Of a DNA stretch of 64,000 bases, positions 1 through 14,725 are shown piece by piece (within the stretch, counting starts at the first letter, position 1; every line of letters starts with the position of its first letter). Both the position numbers and the translations under genes were made by a program. Origin of the DNA: Cunninghamella blakesleeana (Eukaryota; Mucoromycota; Mucoromycetes; Mucorales; Cunninghamellaceae); the NCBI GenBank assembly GCA_017871115.1, contig JAFCIZ010000001.1:6074001-6138000 (forward strand), read 5' to 3'. The notes beneath the pieces were generated by a model that saw only the letters and a list, made by a program, of their open reading frames with translations, was not told the origin of the DNA and ran no database searches.

Positions 1-1
1 A

Positions 2-832
2 CCTGAAGAAGATCGTAAATTAATTTCCAATATTCAAAAACGTAGATTACGTGCTAAGCGTCAAAAGAATGCTAAAGATAGTGATGATGAAGATAATAAT
101 GAAGAGGAGCATACTAGTCGTATGTCCGCCAAGAAAGTTACTGGATATCATGATGCCTATGAAGAAGTTGTTTATGGCAGTGAAAGTGAATTGGAAGGAT
201 CTGATGATGAAGATCATAACATAGCTCAACAACAAGGAGCTAAATCAAATAAAAAGAAATCAACTAAACAACTTCCTAATACCTATATTCGAGAAAGTGA
301 AGATCAGCTATTAGATTTATTAGATCGATCAGCCCTTCGCCATATCACTACCTCTAAACCAAATCAACGTAAAGAAAAACTTTCTTTATCCAAATCATCC
401 ATGTTCAATGAAAATGAAGATGGCCAATTAATTATTAACGATGACGATAATAACAAACACAGTAAAAAGAGCAATAATGATGATAGTGATAAAGAAGAAG
501 CAGAAGAAGATTATTATATGGAAGTGGTACGTAGTGCAGAAGGATTTGTACGGGATAGAAGAAATCGTATTAAATTTAAGAAGGGTGGAAAAGGCGATGA
601 TAATGATGATATGGATATGGATGATAATGATGGTACTTTAACAAAATCAGCAAAGAAAACCGGACCTAAATATGAACGTGTTGGTAAAGAATTTAGATCC
701 AAACGAGCTGGTGGAGATGTGAAAAGAAAAGGTCAGGCTGATCCTTTCGCTTATGTTCCTCTTGGTAAAGTAATCAAAAAGAAAGGAAAGCAAACCTCAA
801 GAGTTACTTTTACTGGTCGTATCAAAAAATAA
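2..832 (+). CDS. RRP12: RRP12 C-terminus (5' end outside window)
   Basis: Ribosomal RNA-processing protein 12, a HEAT-repeat karyopherin-like factor needed for nuclear export and maturation of pre-40S and pre-60S particles. Only the last 276 codons lie here, open from base 2 with no start, so the gene is cut by the window edge. What is visible is the low-complexity acidic and lysine-rich tail. It ends in the family signature GKEFRSKRAGGDVKRKG followed by DPFAYVPL, which matches the conserved RRP12 C-terminus (GG.VK, DPYAY.PL). The HEAT repeats are upstream of the window. No intron is seen in this part. An internal ATG at 122 is in frame but is not a start. It is followed 357 bp later by RPF2 on the same strand, another ribosome-biogenesis gene. 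Confidence 0.88.
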   Translation, partial: PEEDRKLISNIQKRRLRAKRQKNAKDSDDEDNNEEEHTSRMSAKKVTGYHDAYEEVVYGSESELEGSDDEDHNIAQQQGAKSNKKKSTKQLPNTYIRESEDQLLDLLDRSALRHITTSKPNQRKEKLSLSKSSMFNENEDGQLIINDDDNNKHSKKSNNDDSDKEEAEEDYYMEVVRSAEGFVRDRRNRIKFKKGGKGDDNDDMDMDDNDGTLTKSAKKTGPKYERVGKEFRSKRAGGDVKRKGQADPFAYVPLGKVIKKKGKQTSRVTFTGRIKK

Positions 833-1189
833 ATATATATATATATATATATATATACTCTCTATGTCATTATTATTATATTTTATATTCATATTATTTA
901 TATTAGAAAAAAAGTTGCATTTTTTTAATTTTTACATTCCTTCATTTATTTATTTTTTTTATTTATATTCTTATTCATTTATTATATATATATATATTAT
1001 ACTTTTTTAAAAAAAATAAAGTTATTCTCAACATTCATTTAAAAAAAAGGGAGGGATTCCAAATTGGGATCAATTTTTTTATGCTGAATTTTTTTAAAAA
1101 AAAGCCACAAAGTATATTTTTACCACTCAATTTTTTTTTCTTCTGTCTCTCTTTTTACTTAAATATATATTTTTTATTTGATCTAAATC
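833..1189. other. RRP12-RPF2 intergenic region
   Basis: 357 bp of AT-rich DNA holding an (AT)n run just after the RRP12 stop and two T-tract/A-tract blocks near 1005-1017 and 1089-1102. It should contain the RRP12 3' end and the RPF2 promoter. No ORF or RNA gene is seen. Confidence 0.6.
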
Positions 1190-2698
1190 ATGTTAAGAAC
1201 TGTGTAAGTACAATTTTACTAAATATAATATAAAATATAATATAATATATAATATATAATATAAATATATTATAGTATATAAATATAATATACAATATAC
1301 AATATAATTTAATATAATATATAATATATAACAAAATATAACATATTATTTAAATATTATAATGCATGTATTTCATATATATTAATTTTTACTATATTTC
1401 TTAAATATATTATTATTATTAATATTATTAATTTAGTAAACCCAAAACTGCTCGTACAAAACGATTCTTCAAAAATCGTGAATCCAAAGTAAACGAAAAT
1501 CCTAAAACAGCCTTGATCATTCATGGATCTTCAACTAGTCAAGTTGTTAAAGATGCTTTAAAGGATTTGGTAAATATATTTATGAAAATAAATACCTATA
1601 AAAAGCAATATTAAAAAATAAAAAAGCATATAAATAATGAATATTAAGATTTATCTTTTCTTTTTTATTTTTATGAATTGAAAAAATCACAGTATGCTTT
1701 AAAACGACCCAACTCTATTCACTTTACTAAAAAGAATGAAATCAAGCCTTTTGAAGATGAAGAAAAACTTGAATTTTTTGCTAATAAAAATGACTCATCC
1801 CTTATTGTTATTGGTACACACCAAAAGAAGAGACCTCACAATTTGGTTTTTACTAGAATGTTTAATTATCAAGTACTTGAAATGATTGAACTTGGAATTG
1901 AAAAAATCACAGCCATGAGTCAAATCAAGGTACATATGTATATATATATAATATATCAAGATAAAAAGGATGGTGAGATTATTTCTTTTCATTTATTAAT
2001 ACGTATTTATTTTTTCTTTTCTTTTATTTAAATATTTATATAATAGGGACCCAAGGCATCTATAGGAATGAAACCATTATTAATCTTCAATGGCGAATTA
2101 TTTGACAGTAATCAAACCTATCAACATATTAAAAACTACTTTTTAGATTTTTTCAATGGAGAAGTTAGTGATGCAGTAAATTTGAATGGGTTAGAATATG
2201 TCATTAGTTTTACAGCTTTATCAGATACCAAGATCATCATGCGAACTTATAATGTACAATTAAAAAAAAGTGGTGTAAAAACTCCTCGTGTAGAATTAGA
2301 AGAAATGGGTCCTCATTTTGATTTTGTAGTTCGCCGTACTATTAGCCCTAAGCGTGATTTATGGAAGGCTGCTGTTAAAGTACCCAACGAACTTAAGGTA
2401 AATATATATATACCATATGAATAAGCCAATGGACGAAACATATGTCCAAATTTATATTAAGCAATATATTAATTGATCTATTTTTATTATTTATTTATAT
2501 TATATATAGAAACCAAAGGTTAAGAATGTCGAAAAGGATGAAATGGGTGATATGTATGGTCGTGTACATGTTGGTCAACAAGATTTACATAAGATTCAAA
2601 CTAGAAAAATGAAGGGATTAAAGAAACGTGAAGCAGATGAAGATAAAAAGGATGACAATGTTAGTAAAAAACAAAAAATGGATGTTGATAATGAATAA
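1190..2698 (+). CDS. RPF2: Ribosome production factor 2 (Brix domain)
   Basis: Nucleolar 60S assembly factor which, with Rrs1, brings the 5S RNP into pre-ribosomes. Exons: 1190-1203, 1437-1569, 1693-1929, 2047-2397, 2510-2698 (307 aa). All joins keep frame. The start is firm: exon 1 gives MLRTV and exon 2 continues KPKTARTKR, matching the family N-terminus (M.RTVKPK.AR.KR). The Brix domain spans roughly residues 30-245, with ALKRPNSIHFTKKNEIKPFED early and GPHFDFVVRR near the end. The tail is a lysine-rich low-complexity segment (GLKKREADEDKKDD). Intron 1 (233 nt) is almost free of G and C over about 140 bp. Length is close to the yeast protein (344 aa). Lies in tandem with RRP12. Confidence 0.93.
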
Positions 2699-3645
2699 AT
2701 AAAAAGAAAAATCAACATTTAATTTCATACTTTTATATAATTTTATTATTATCATCTTCCCTGATTTTTTTTATTTAACACATCATATATATATATTTTT
2801 AATTATGTATTTACTATATTATTATTATTATACAATTTTTTATTTTTATTTTTTTCATTCAATCATATACATGTTTCCATTTTTATTTCAATATCTATAC
2901 TCATTTGTATCATTCTTTTAACAAAGAAACAAAAAAATAAATAAATAAATTAAAATAAAAATCAGATTTCCACTTTCTTTTTTATTCACTTGAATTGATC
3001 AATCCCATACAAATATATATATATATATACGAACCTTAAATTCACATGGTATGATGTAATTAATAGTATGTATTTTCACACAATCACTTGGTAACTATAT
3101 ATATATATTTATAGTAATTAAAAAAAAAAACTAAAATGATCAAAAATTTAACCTAGTAAAAAAAATCGGGCATTGAAATCATTAGAAATTAATATAAAAT
3201 ACTTTTCTTTTTAATTTTCTATACATATCAAAGTTCATAAGATAAAAATGAAAATAGTAACAGTTTTTTAATGGATATTTTTTTAATAAAATAATGGGTA
3301 ATAAGAAGCAAATGTTATATTTTTTAAAAATGTATATAAGTAATATTATATATTTCATCCAATTAATAAAAAAAATAATAATATAATAATAAATAATAAG
3401 AATGGTTATGATAATAAAATAATAATGATAAATGAATAAGATTAATATATAAAAATATATATAAAAAGTAATAGAGAGAGGAGGTAATGAATTCAATGTC
3501 AAAAAAAAAAAAAAATGAGAGTAAAAAAATTTTTTTTGAAAGGAGGAGATTAATTTGTTTTATATATAAAATTTATCTAATACACAGATGTACCCACATA
3601 TACACTTTATAACAAAACAATCAAAAAAAAAAAAAAAAAAAAAAA
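2699..3645. other. Convergent intergenic region RPF2 / PKA
   Basis: 947 bp between two convergent 3' ends, holding AT runs, (AAAT)n near 2935-2955 and a 23-base A run just beyond the PKA stop. Open frames here are AT-biased low-complexity sequence without codon structure. I see no gene. Confidence 0.6.
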
Positions 3646-5762
<2,117 letters not shown>

Positions 5763-6686
5763 TTATCTATAATTATAATAGTAATCAAATAAAGTAAAAT
5801 AGATAAAAATAACTATTATAAAGTTAGTTTATAGAAAAGAGTGGGGAATAAAATAATAATGATAATATATATATATATATATATATGTATTAATAGAAAA
5901 AGTTAAAAGGGGATAAACGAAGAGCAACACCCCGTAAAAACGAGTTTAAAAAATATTTAAAACTAATAGATGATAATACTATAGATTCAATATAATTGAA
6001 ATAAATGTAATAAATTACCTTTAGTGTAGTGAATTAATTATAAAATAGATATGTCGAAAGATATAAAAAAAATATGTGAGAGAAAGAAAGAGAGAGCGAG
6101 AGAGAGCGAGAGAGAGCGAAAAAATAAAAAAAAAGGTTCTTTTTTTATATATATAAAAAAAAAAAGAGTGAGAAAGAAAAAAAGAGAAAGAGAAAAAAAA
6201 ATTATTCCCCTTTTATTTTTTTTTGACTAAAAAATTATCTCTATATAAAAAAGGGGGAGTCAACATGGTAGTACACCTTCGCTTAAAATCGTATATGAAC
6301 ATTTATTATTGATTGCCCATTATTTATCCACTTTAACTCGCTCGCTTGCTCTTTTTTTAATAGGATCATTATATTATTATCATTATTGTTATTATCACTA
6401 TTATTATTGGTATCGATATTATTACTATTTCTTATTATATTATTATATAATTGTATGATTATATTAAATACATAATAAAATAAAACCATCACATCGTCCA
6501 GCTTTTTTATTGTTCATTCGATAAATTAAACTATTTATAAATAATATAACATCATATAATAATTAAAATCAACTCCGCCTTGATATTTTTTGGGTTTATC
6601 TATTTATTTCTAATATATATACATATCATAACATATAATATGTATGTTAAATATTATTTTATATATTTTAATATTATTATTATTAA

Positions 6687-6726
<40 letters not shown>

Positions 6727-7013
6727 GTCGATTAAAAAAAAAAAAAAATTAAGGATAGTATATAATGAATAGTGGATGAAAAAATAAAACCCGAACTTTA
6801 ATTCATTTATTAAAAATCCGCCAACAAATATTACTATGACTACCTTTTTTTTGTTTTCCATTTCAGTTTTTTTTTTTTTTCTTTCTTTCCCGCAAGCTTT
6901 TTTTTATAGTATATTATTTATATATATACATATACATAAATTTATTTATATATATATATATATACACTACTATTTCTATCATCGTACATATATATAAAAA
7001 TATATTATAAACA
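5763..7013. promoter_or_regulatory. Divergent promoter region PKA / SNU114
   Basis: 1251 bp between two divergent starts, so both promoters must lie here. It holds a 10-bp tandem repeat at 6091-6120, an (AAT)n tract near 6686-6726, AG-rich strips and several (AT)n runs. Short frames at 6283-6492 and 6610-6861 translate only microsatellite and show no coding character. Confidence 0.5.
6091..6120. repeat. 10-bp tandem repeat, three copies
   Basis: Unit AGAGAGCGAG repeated three times (the last copy differs in its final base), inside a longer purine-only strip. It lies in the shared PKA/SNU114 upstream region. Confidence 0.85.
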
Positions 7014-10000
7014 ATGGATGATTCACTTTATGATGAATTTGGTAATTATATTGGACCTGATCTAGAGGACGACGAAGAAAATGAATATGAAGAAGAAATA
7101 GATCAACACCAAGATGTACACGTGTATGATCAACAAGGTGGAGAAGATGAAGATGAAGATGAAAATATGGTTGAAGAAAACGCTTTGATGCAAATCGATG
7201 GTAATAATAAATAAATAAACAAATAAACAAATTTTTTTAACAATAAATAGTAAAAATAAACAAACCATACGATATCATATCCTTTTTTTAATGTATATTC
7301 ATAATTTATTTAAAAAGATATTCCAGCAAATCAGATTGTATTACACGAAGATAAAAAGTATTACCCTACTGCTGAGGAAGTATATGGAGCCGATGTAGAA
7401 ACTATGGTACAAGAAGAAGATACTCAGCCATTATCAGAACCCATTATTAAACCTGTTGAAATTCGTAAATTTATTGTATCAGAAAAAGATTTACCTGACA
7501 CAAGATATAGTAAAGAGTAAGTATATCGATACGGTTTGCAAAATGCATATGTATATATGTATATATATATATATATATATACAATCATTTATTTATTTTA
7601 ATATATACTAATTTTTATTTTGTTATTCTTTTTGTATATTTATTTTATGTACGCGTTCTTATTACAATCATTACGATTACTATTACTATTTACTCAAAAA
7701 AAAAAAGATTTATGATGGATTTAATGAACTTTCCTGATCTTACACGAAACATTGCTATAGTTGGGCACCTTCATCACGGCAAAACATCATTTATGGATAT
7801 GTTAGTTTCCGAAACACATAACGTACCGATTAATGTTGATCAACCTGTAGGTTTATAAATTTATATAAATGATCGAAATCAAAAAAAAAAAAAAAAAAAT
7901 AGTATTATAGAAAACGATCGCCATACTTACAATATAATACAATATATATTTTATTCTATATATTATTTTATGATTGGTAATTAATAGGAAAGGTATACCG
8001 ATACACATGTATTAGAACGTGAACGTGGAATTAGTATTAAGAGTATGCCAATGACTTTTGTAATGCAAGATATTAATGATAAATCTTATTTATTAAATGT
8101 GATGGATACACCTGGTAAAAAAAAAAAAAAAAAACATTAATATCATCATTATCAGTTTGTATATATATATATTAAGTAGAAACCAAAAATTTATACATTT
8201 TTTTTCTTTTCTTGTACTATTTATTTTATTTCATAATTAGGTCACACTGATTTTATTGATGAAGTTATAGCAGCTACAAGAATTGCAGATGGTGTTGTAC
8301 TTGTTGTAGATGTTGTTGAAGGCGTTATGGTCAATACAGAAAAAATAATAAAACAGTGTGTTCATGAAGGTGTAGCAATTACATTAGTGATTAATAAAGT
8401 GGATCGATTAATATTAGAATTAAAATTACCTCCTGCTGATGCTTATTTCAAATTAAAACACACCATTGAAGAAGTAAATAATGTGATTAGGTAAATAAAA
8501 AATACGTGCAAAATAATATATGTATAAAAGAGTAAAGAATAATTAATATATAGTTTTATTAATATTCAAATATATATATACATATATATTATTACTATTA
8601 TTATTATTATTATTATTTATAAATGCATATTAGAAATGTCCCTGGAGGTGAAAATATTCGATTATCTCCTGAATTAAACAATGTATGCTTTGCTTCAAGT
8701 CAAACTGGTTGGTGTTTCAATCTAAGATCATTCGCAAGATTATATGCTGACTCTTATGGTAACAATAAAAGATAAAACTCCTATTAAAAGATATAGATAT
8801 ATAGATATAAAATGGAATAGGTAATTAAAATTAGTAGTAGAAGTTTAATTTGACAATTATATATATATATATAACTTTTATAGAAGAAGAAATTGACGAT
8901 GTTCAATTTGCTCAACGTTTATGGGGGGATATTTTCTATAATGGTGATAACGGTACATTCCATCGTAAATCTCAAGGTATCAATAGCAAACGTACATTTG
9001 TTCATTTTATTTTGGAACCATTATATAAACTTTATTCACAGGTAATAACAAAAATACAATAGTGTTGGGGCTAAAGTAAATGAACACTATTTTATTTCAT
9101 TTTATTTTATTGTTATTCTAATCCTATTTTTTCTTTTTCTTTTTTATATGTATAGACAATCGGTGAAGATAAAATAGAATTAAAGAAAACATTACGATCA
9201 TTGGGAATACGTTTGAAAGAAAAGGAATTTGGATTAAATGTAAAACCATTATTACGTATTATACTTTCACAATTCTTCGGTCCTCCAAGTGGATTTGTTG
9301 ATACTGTTGTAAGGCATATTCCTTCTCCTGTTGCTAATGCTACCCATAAAATTGAAAGAATTTATTCTGGTCCTGCTGATAATATTGCCTTTAAAGCTAT
9401 GCAAAAATGCGATCCAGATGGACCTTTAATGATTTATGTCACAAAATTATATAATAACGATGATGCTACTGGTTTTGATGCATTTGGTCGTGTCTTTAGT
9501 GGAACTGTGAAAGCTGGTCAAACAGTCCGTGTTCTAGGTGAAACATATTCTATTGAAGATGAAGAAGATATGATGGTACAAAGAGTAACAAATACTTGGA
9601 TTTATGCATCAAGGTAATATATATATATAAAGATAAATATAACAAAAATAAACTTGACCTAACTGTTTTTAATTTATAACTATAGATATCGAATTGAAGT
9701 AGATGGTGTACCTCCTGGAGGATGGGTTTTATTAGGCAATGTAGATAGCTCCATTACAAAGACTTCAACTATTGTAGATCACAAATCAAAGCATGAAGAT
9801 TATATCTTCCGACCATTACGTTTCCCTACAGCAGCTGCCTTGAAAGTGGCCATTGAACCAATGAATCCTTCAGAATTACCAAAAGTACTTGATGGGCTTC
9901 GTAAAATTAATAAAAGCTATCCTATTTTAACAACTAAAGTAGAAGAATCTGGTGAACATATTATATTAGGTACTGGTGAAATGTATTTGGATTGTGTTCT

Positions 10001-11319
10001 TCATGATTTAAGAAGAATGTATGCTGAAGTAGAAATTAAAGTAGCTGATCCAGTGGTACGATTTTGTGAAACAGTTGTTGAAACCTCTGCTCTCAAATGC
10101 TTTGCTGAAACACCTAATAAAAAGTAAGTGATGGAAAGGATAAATATATATATATATACTTATGGGTGATATGTTAAAACTAATAGGAGATTTATTTTAT
10201 TTTTAATGATATTTATATAGGAATAAACTTACATTTATTGCAGAACCATTAGAAAGTGGGTTAGCAGAAGATATTGAATCTGGTAAATTGAGTCTTAAAT
10301 GGCCAGCAAAGAAATTAAGCGGTTATTTAGAAGAAAACTATGGCTGGGATGTACTTGCTGCAAGGTCAATATGGGTATTTGGCCCTGATGAAATGGGACC
10401 TAATATATTAATGGATGATACGTTACCAACAGACGTTGATAAAAAATTATTATATTCTGTTAAAGATTCTATTCGTCAAGGTTTTCAATGGGGAACTCGT
10501 GAAGGGCCACTCTGTGATGAACGTAAGTATTTGCTATATACAAAAAAAAAAGATAAAAAAATACATATATAGTAATCGTAAAAATATTTAATTATTTTTT
10601 ATTTTATTATTATTATTAATATAGCTATTCGTGGAGTCAAATTCAAAATCATTGATGCAGTCTTAGCTAATGAACCTATTTATCGTGGAGGAGGACAAAT
10701 TATTCCTACCGCTCGTCGAGTTTGTTATTCATCCTTTTTAACAGCAACGCCAAGATTAATGGAACCAGTCAATTATGTAGAAATCCAAGCACCTGCAGAT
10801 TGTGTATCAGCTGTCTATGCCGTATTACAAAGAAGAAGAGGCCATGTCACACAAGATATTCCAAAAGCAGGGTCCCCCTTATATACCGTGAAAGCCTACA
10901 TTCCTCTTATAGATTCATGTGGGTTTGAAACAGATTTACGTACACACACACAAGGCCAAGCCTTCTGTCAACAAATATTTGATCATTGGCAAATTGTTCC
11001 TGGAGATCCTTTAGATACATCTATTGTTTTAAGACCATTAGAGGCAAGTACCGCTCAACATTTAGCTAGAGATTTCATGGTGAAAACAAGAAGACGAAAG
11101 GTAAAAATAAAAAAAAACGAAAACATCTATAAATAATATATAAATAGGAACGATGATGGTAACGCTATATTGTTCTATTTTTATTTTATTTTTTCTGTTT
11201 TCTATTTTCTATTTTTCTTTTTATAGGGTCTTTCCGAAGATGTCAGTATTAATAAATACTTTGATGATCCAATGTTATTAGCTTTAGCACAGAATGATAT
11301 TTTATCAGGCGGTTTGTAA
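7014..11319 (+). CDS. SNU114: U5 snRNP GTPase Snu114 (EFTUD2)
   Basis: EF2-like GTPase of the U5 snRNP that controls Brr2 and spliceosome activation and disassembly. Twelve exons: 7014-7200, 7327-7516, 7708-7846, 7988-8114, 8241-8490, 8634-8758, 8884-9041, 9156-9613, 9686-10123, 10221-10522, 10625-11100, 11227-11319 (980 aa, close to human 972). Every join keeps frame. It opens with the family's acidic N-terminus ([17 protein letters not shown]). The G domain shows G1 GHLHHGKT (145-152), G3 DTPGH and G4 NKVD, followed by LILELKLPP. The EF2-like domains follow, with [14 protein letters not shown] and the domain IV/V stretch [11 protein letters not shown]. It ends [12 protein letters not shown], close to human. 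The exon 3 acceptor is preceded by an A-run rather than a T-rich tract. Confidence 0.97.
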
Positions 11320-11920
11320 TATAAATAATAATAATAATAAAATAGATCATTTTAGTTTTGAGCATTTTTAAAAAAAAAAATCGGTGCTTTAATTAATACA
11401 AATAATAAAAAAAAGTTGGAACATATCAAATATCATTTTTATTATTACTATTATCTTCCTCTTCCTCTCCACATATTTTAATGTGTATAAATAGTTATAT
11501 ATATGATTGAATTATTTGAAATAAATAAATAATAAAAAGCTAAAATGAAGAACTATGAATAGATTTTTTATACACGTCATCAGTGAAGGTTATATTAAAA
11601 ATAATTCTATTGATGTACCAATATGGACTAAAAAAACCATTAAATATCTAAATATGGGATTTTAAAAAAAAATAATGTAACGTGACGGGAAAAATAAGAT
11701 ATCGACCAAAAAAAAAAAAATCATTATGTGAAATAAGCATACATTTATTAAGGCGAAATAAAAAAAAAAAAAAATGTACGTAAAATAAACTAAAAAAGAA
11801 ATTAAAGAAAACAAAAAATAGATAAAAGGTATAAAAGAAAAATAATAACAATATATATTTATATATATGTATAAAAAGAACGATGATAAACATTAAATTA
11901 TTTATTACTTATTATTTTAT
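11320..11920. other. Convergent intergenic region, SNU114 3' side
   Basis: 601 bp of AT-rich DNA between the convergent ends of SNU114 and the membrane protein gene. It has A-runs of about 12-14 and no supportable gene. Confidence 0.6.
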
Positions 11921-12662
11921 TTATGTGCTATTAGATGATACAATTGCAAAAGAAGAAGAAGTAACCGAAGGGGTCATTGTAGGTCTAGATATAGTTGTGG
12001 TAGAAGTGGTAGTAGTAAAAGCGGTATAAGTGACATTATAAGATTGACTACTGGTTGGAAACATGGAAATGGTACTATTGTTATTCGAAGAAGTGGTTTT
12101 ATGGTTATGATTATCATTATAAGCTTTTCCTAGCCCAATAAAAATAAAAGCAAAAGCAATCAAAATGCCAACAATGATCATTAATGTAGCTAATATCCAT
12201 TTTCTTGCTTTTTTCATTGATGATAGAATAGGTGATGATGAAAAGGATGATTTTTCTTTTTTTAATGGGTTTTTGGATAGATGACTTGGTAAAGAAGAGG
12301 TACTAGATACAGCTGTAGAAACTGGTGATGGTGGCATAGGAATCATGGTACTTGAGGAAGGTGGTGATGGTGATGAATTAGACGATTGGGTTGTTTCTTC
12401 TTTTTTTTTTTTTTTTTTGTTGGTGAACCAAATCTTCATCTTGATAATGATGATTTGGATGATGCTGTTGTTGCTGTTTATTGGTAGTGGTATGAATGGA
12501 TGGTAAAGATGGATTGGGATACTTCATTACCAGAGTGGATGCTGTAGACATCTTTCTATTATTGTTGTTGTTATTATTGACCAAGATAGATTGTGGGATT
12601 ACTGTTGTTGATGATGACGAAGCTTCCCCATGATATGGTGAGTAATGATCATGAGTAGTCAT
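11921..12662 (-). CDS. Single-pass membrane protein, frame broken at a poly(T) run
   Basis: Unrecognised protein. Two overlapping open frames on the minus strand fit one gene. The first (12662 down to 12378) starts with an ATG and runs MTTHDHYSPYHG, then Asn- and His/Gln-rich sequence. The second (12439 down to 11921) carries Ser/Pro-rich sequence, the helix WILATLMIIVGILIAFAF and a Ser/Thr-rich tail. They meet at the 17-base T run 12402-12418. With one base fewer there, the whole becomes a single 246-residue protein. The layout is a basic and low-complexity N-terminal half, one membrane helix, and a Thr/Ser-rich, probably glycosylated C-terminal half with NNST and NVT sequons. It resembles a wall-stress-sensor-like arrangement, but I cannot name a family. 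The break may be a sequencing error, real slippage, or a real mutation. Confidence 0.55.
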
Positions 12663-13849
12663 CCAAAATATATATAATAATATATATTATTTAAAGGTAA
12701 GAGGTAAAAGAAGAAAAAGAATAATAAGAACGATGATGAATAAAATAAAATAAAAAAATAAAAAAGTAAGAGAGGAAAAAATAATAATTGATCATCCTTT
12801 TTTTTTAGTATTTATTTTTGCATTATAGTTGTACTTGAAATCAAGAAATGATCGGTTCTTGTTTAAAATTGGCATGAAAAAAAAAAAAAAAAATTCATCT
12901 TTCATCACCGATGTCAATACCGATCTTCCAAACATAATTTTGAAACCAATGATTCAATATAACAACACATACCTTTTTGAACATCATCTTATTCAACAAA
13001 AAAAACAAACAAAAGTAAAAATTATCATCTTTATCATCATTATTAATTTACAACCGTTGCAGCAATGATAATAAAAACAATTTTAAAAAAATTTTGTATA
13101 AATAAAATCATACAGTTTAAAGAAATTAAATTTTTCAAGGACAACAGCAATTAAAAAAAAAGAAAAGGGATTTGCTTCAGCTTGTTATTATTTATAAGTA
13201 TATATATATATATATTTATATATTTATGTTTATTTATTTATTTTATAATAAAAAATGAAAAATGTGTACAAAAAAAAAGGGTAATATAAAATTGATGAAG
13301 GATAATAATAAATATAACAACAAAAAAAAAAAATGGATATCAACAATAAGTAAATTAATGTTCAAAAAGAAAAAGAAGAAATAAAAAGAAGGCATAAAAA
13401 TATGGCATACAAAAGCATCATCCAAAATTATATATGATAAAAAGAAGAATAAGGGGAAGGTGGAATACAACAATTATATATAAATAAATATATATAAAAG
13501 AAGAAGTGGCGAATATTTAAATTATAGTAATAGTAGTAGTAATAGTAGTAGTAGTAGTAGTAATAGTAGTAAGTAATATATAAAAATAAAAAAAAATGAC
13601 TATCATACAAAAAAGAATAATAATAATGATATTAAAAAAAAATGATCATAATAATAAAAAAGGGACTAAATGGTAATAAAGTAATAAAAATAATAATAAA
13701 AAAAAGGTCATCATATAAAGAGGAGAAATAATAAAAAAGGGGGAGAAGAGAGAGTGAGAGAGAGAGTGAGAGAGACAGAGAGAAAAGAGAGAGAGATATA
13801 AGGGGTGGAAAAAAAAAAAAAAGATGAGGAGAGTAAGAGAGTGGTTACT
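12663..13849. other. Intergenic region with microsatellites
   Basis: 1187 bp between two minus-strand genes. It holds a (TAG)n tract at about 13524-13574, GA-rich repeats at about 13751-13799 and several A-runs. The open frames at 12829-13068 and 13243-13610 translate repeats and show no splice-linked structure. It should contain the promoter of the membrane protein gene. Confidence 0.55.
13524..13574. repeat. (TAG)n / (TAA)n microsatellite
   Basis: Trinucleotide tract of TAG units with interspersed TAA, non-coding. Confidence 0.8.
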
Positions 13850-14541
13850 TTATGAAAAAGATGAGAAATGCATATCGGAGAATGAAACAGATGCCAAGGG
13901 TGTATTAGAAGTAGTAGTTGCAGTGGTAGTTGAAATAATAGGTGTGGATGGAAGAGGAAGAGAAAGTGGAAGAGAAGAAGGAGGAGTAGAATGACAAGAT
14001 TTAATTTTAATATCTAATCTTTTTAAATTGCGATCCAAACTACGCACCTGGGCCATTAAATCATCATAAGCAATACTTAATTCTCTATCAATTTCATCCA
14101 AGTATTCGTCTGTTGTCATTTTAGAAGGATAAACTGTAAAGGCCGATTTCAATGAATTTAAAACGATATCAATAGTAGCCCATTCATCTTGTAAATAATG
14201 TAAGGTATCTTCTAATTTGATAATATCTTTTTGTTGTTCAGAAGTAGAAGAAGAGGATACTAAATTGGAAGTAGTGGTAGTGGCAGTGGTAATAGTTGTG
14301 TTGGTTGGAGATGGTATAGAAGAAGTGTGATGGTGATCGACCGGCTTCTTTTGCTTTTTTCTTTTGTTATTATTATTTTCATTTCTTATTTCTATAACTT
14401 GATTAAAATCTTGAAGTAAAATAGGGTCTGATGTATAAGGATATGAAAATAAATCATCATCTTGCTGTTGTTCAAATTTTCTTTTTACAGAAGTTGGTGT
14501 AGTTGGATTATTGTTATTATTATTGTTGTTATTGTTGTTAC

Positions 14542-14575
<34 letters not shown>

Positions 14576-14725
14576 ATTGCCATTATTGTTATTGGAAGTA
14601 GGTGTAAAATAGTTTACTTTTTTATCAAATAAAATGTCCATTGGATGATGAATATAAGGAAGTTGATAAACGTTGGCTTGATCAAAAATAGCGGTATTAG
14701 GATAAAACTCCATAAAATCTAGCAT
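13850..14725 (-). CDS. Asn-rich protein with a central helical domain, unknown
   Basis: Intronless 291-codon frame starting at an ATG (MLDFMEFYPNTAIFDQ). I do not recognise it. Residues 1-45 are non-repetitive. A long polyasparagine block (about 46-72) is followed by a basic patch (NNNKRKKQKK, nuclear-signal-like). A helical, probably coiled-coil stretch then runs from about 165 to 235, with KLEDTLHYLQDEW and LMAQVRSLDRNLKRLDIKIK. The tail is Ser/Thr/Pro-rich. The non-repeat parts have balanced codon use and charged heptads, so I think it is a real gene. Inferred: a nuclear protein with a helical interaction module. The nearest upstream gene is 4.9 kb away in the divergent direction. Confidence 0.7.

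Noticed and set aside
3182..3502. 106-codon hydrophobic minus-strand frame downstream of PKA
   Set aside because: Ile/Tyr/Phe content follows from ATA/TAT composition; no domain or splice structure.
13850..14725. Polyglutamine or polyasparagine tracts as signs of a CRISPR or tandem-repeat array
   Set aside because: They are codon repeats within open frames with no spacer structure.
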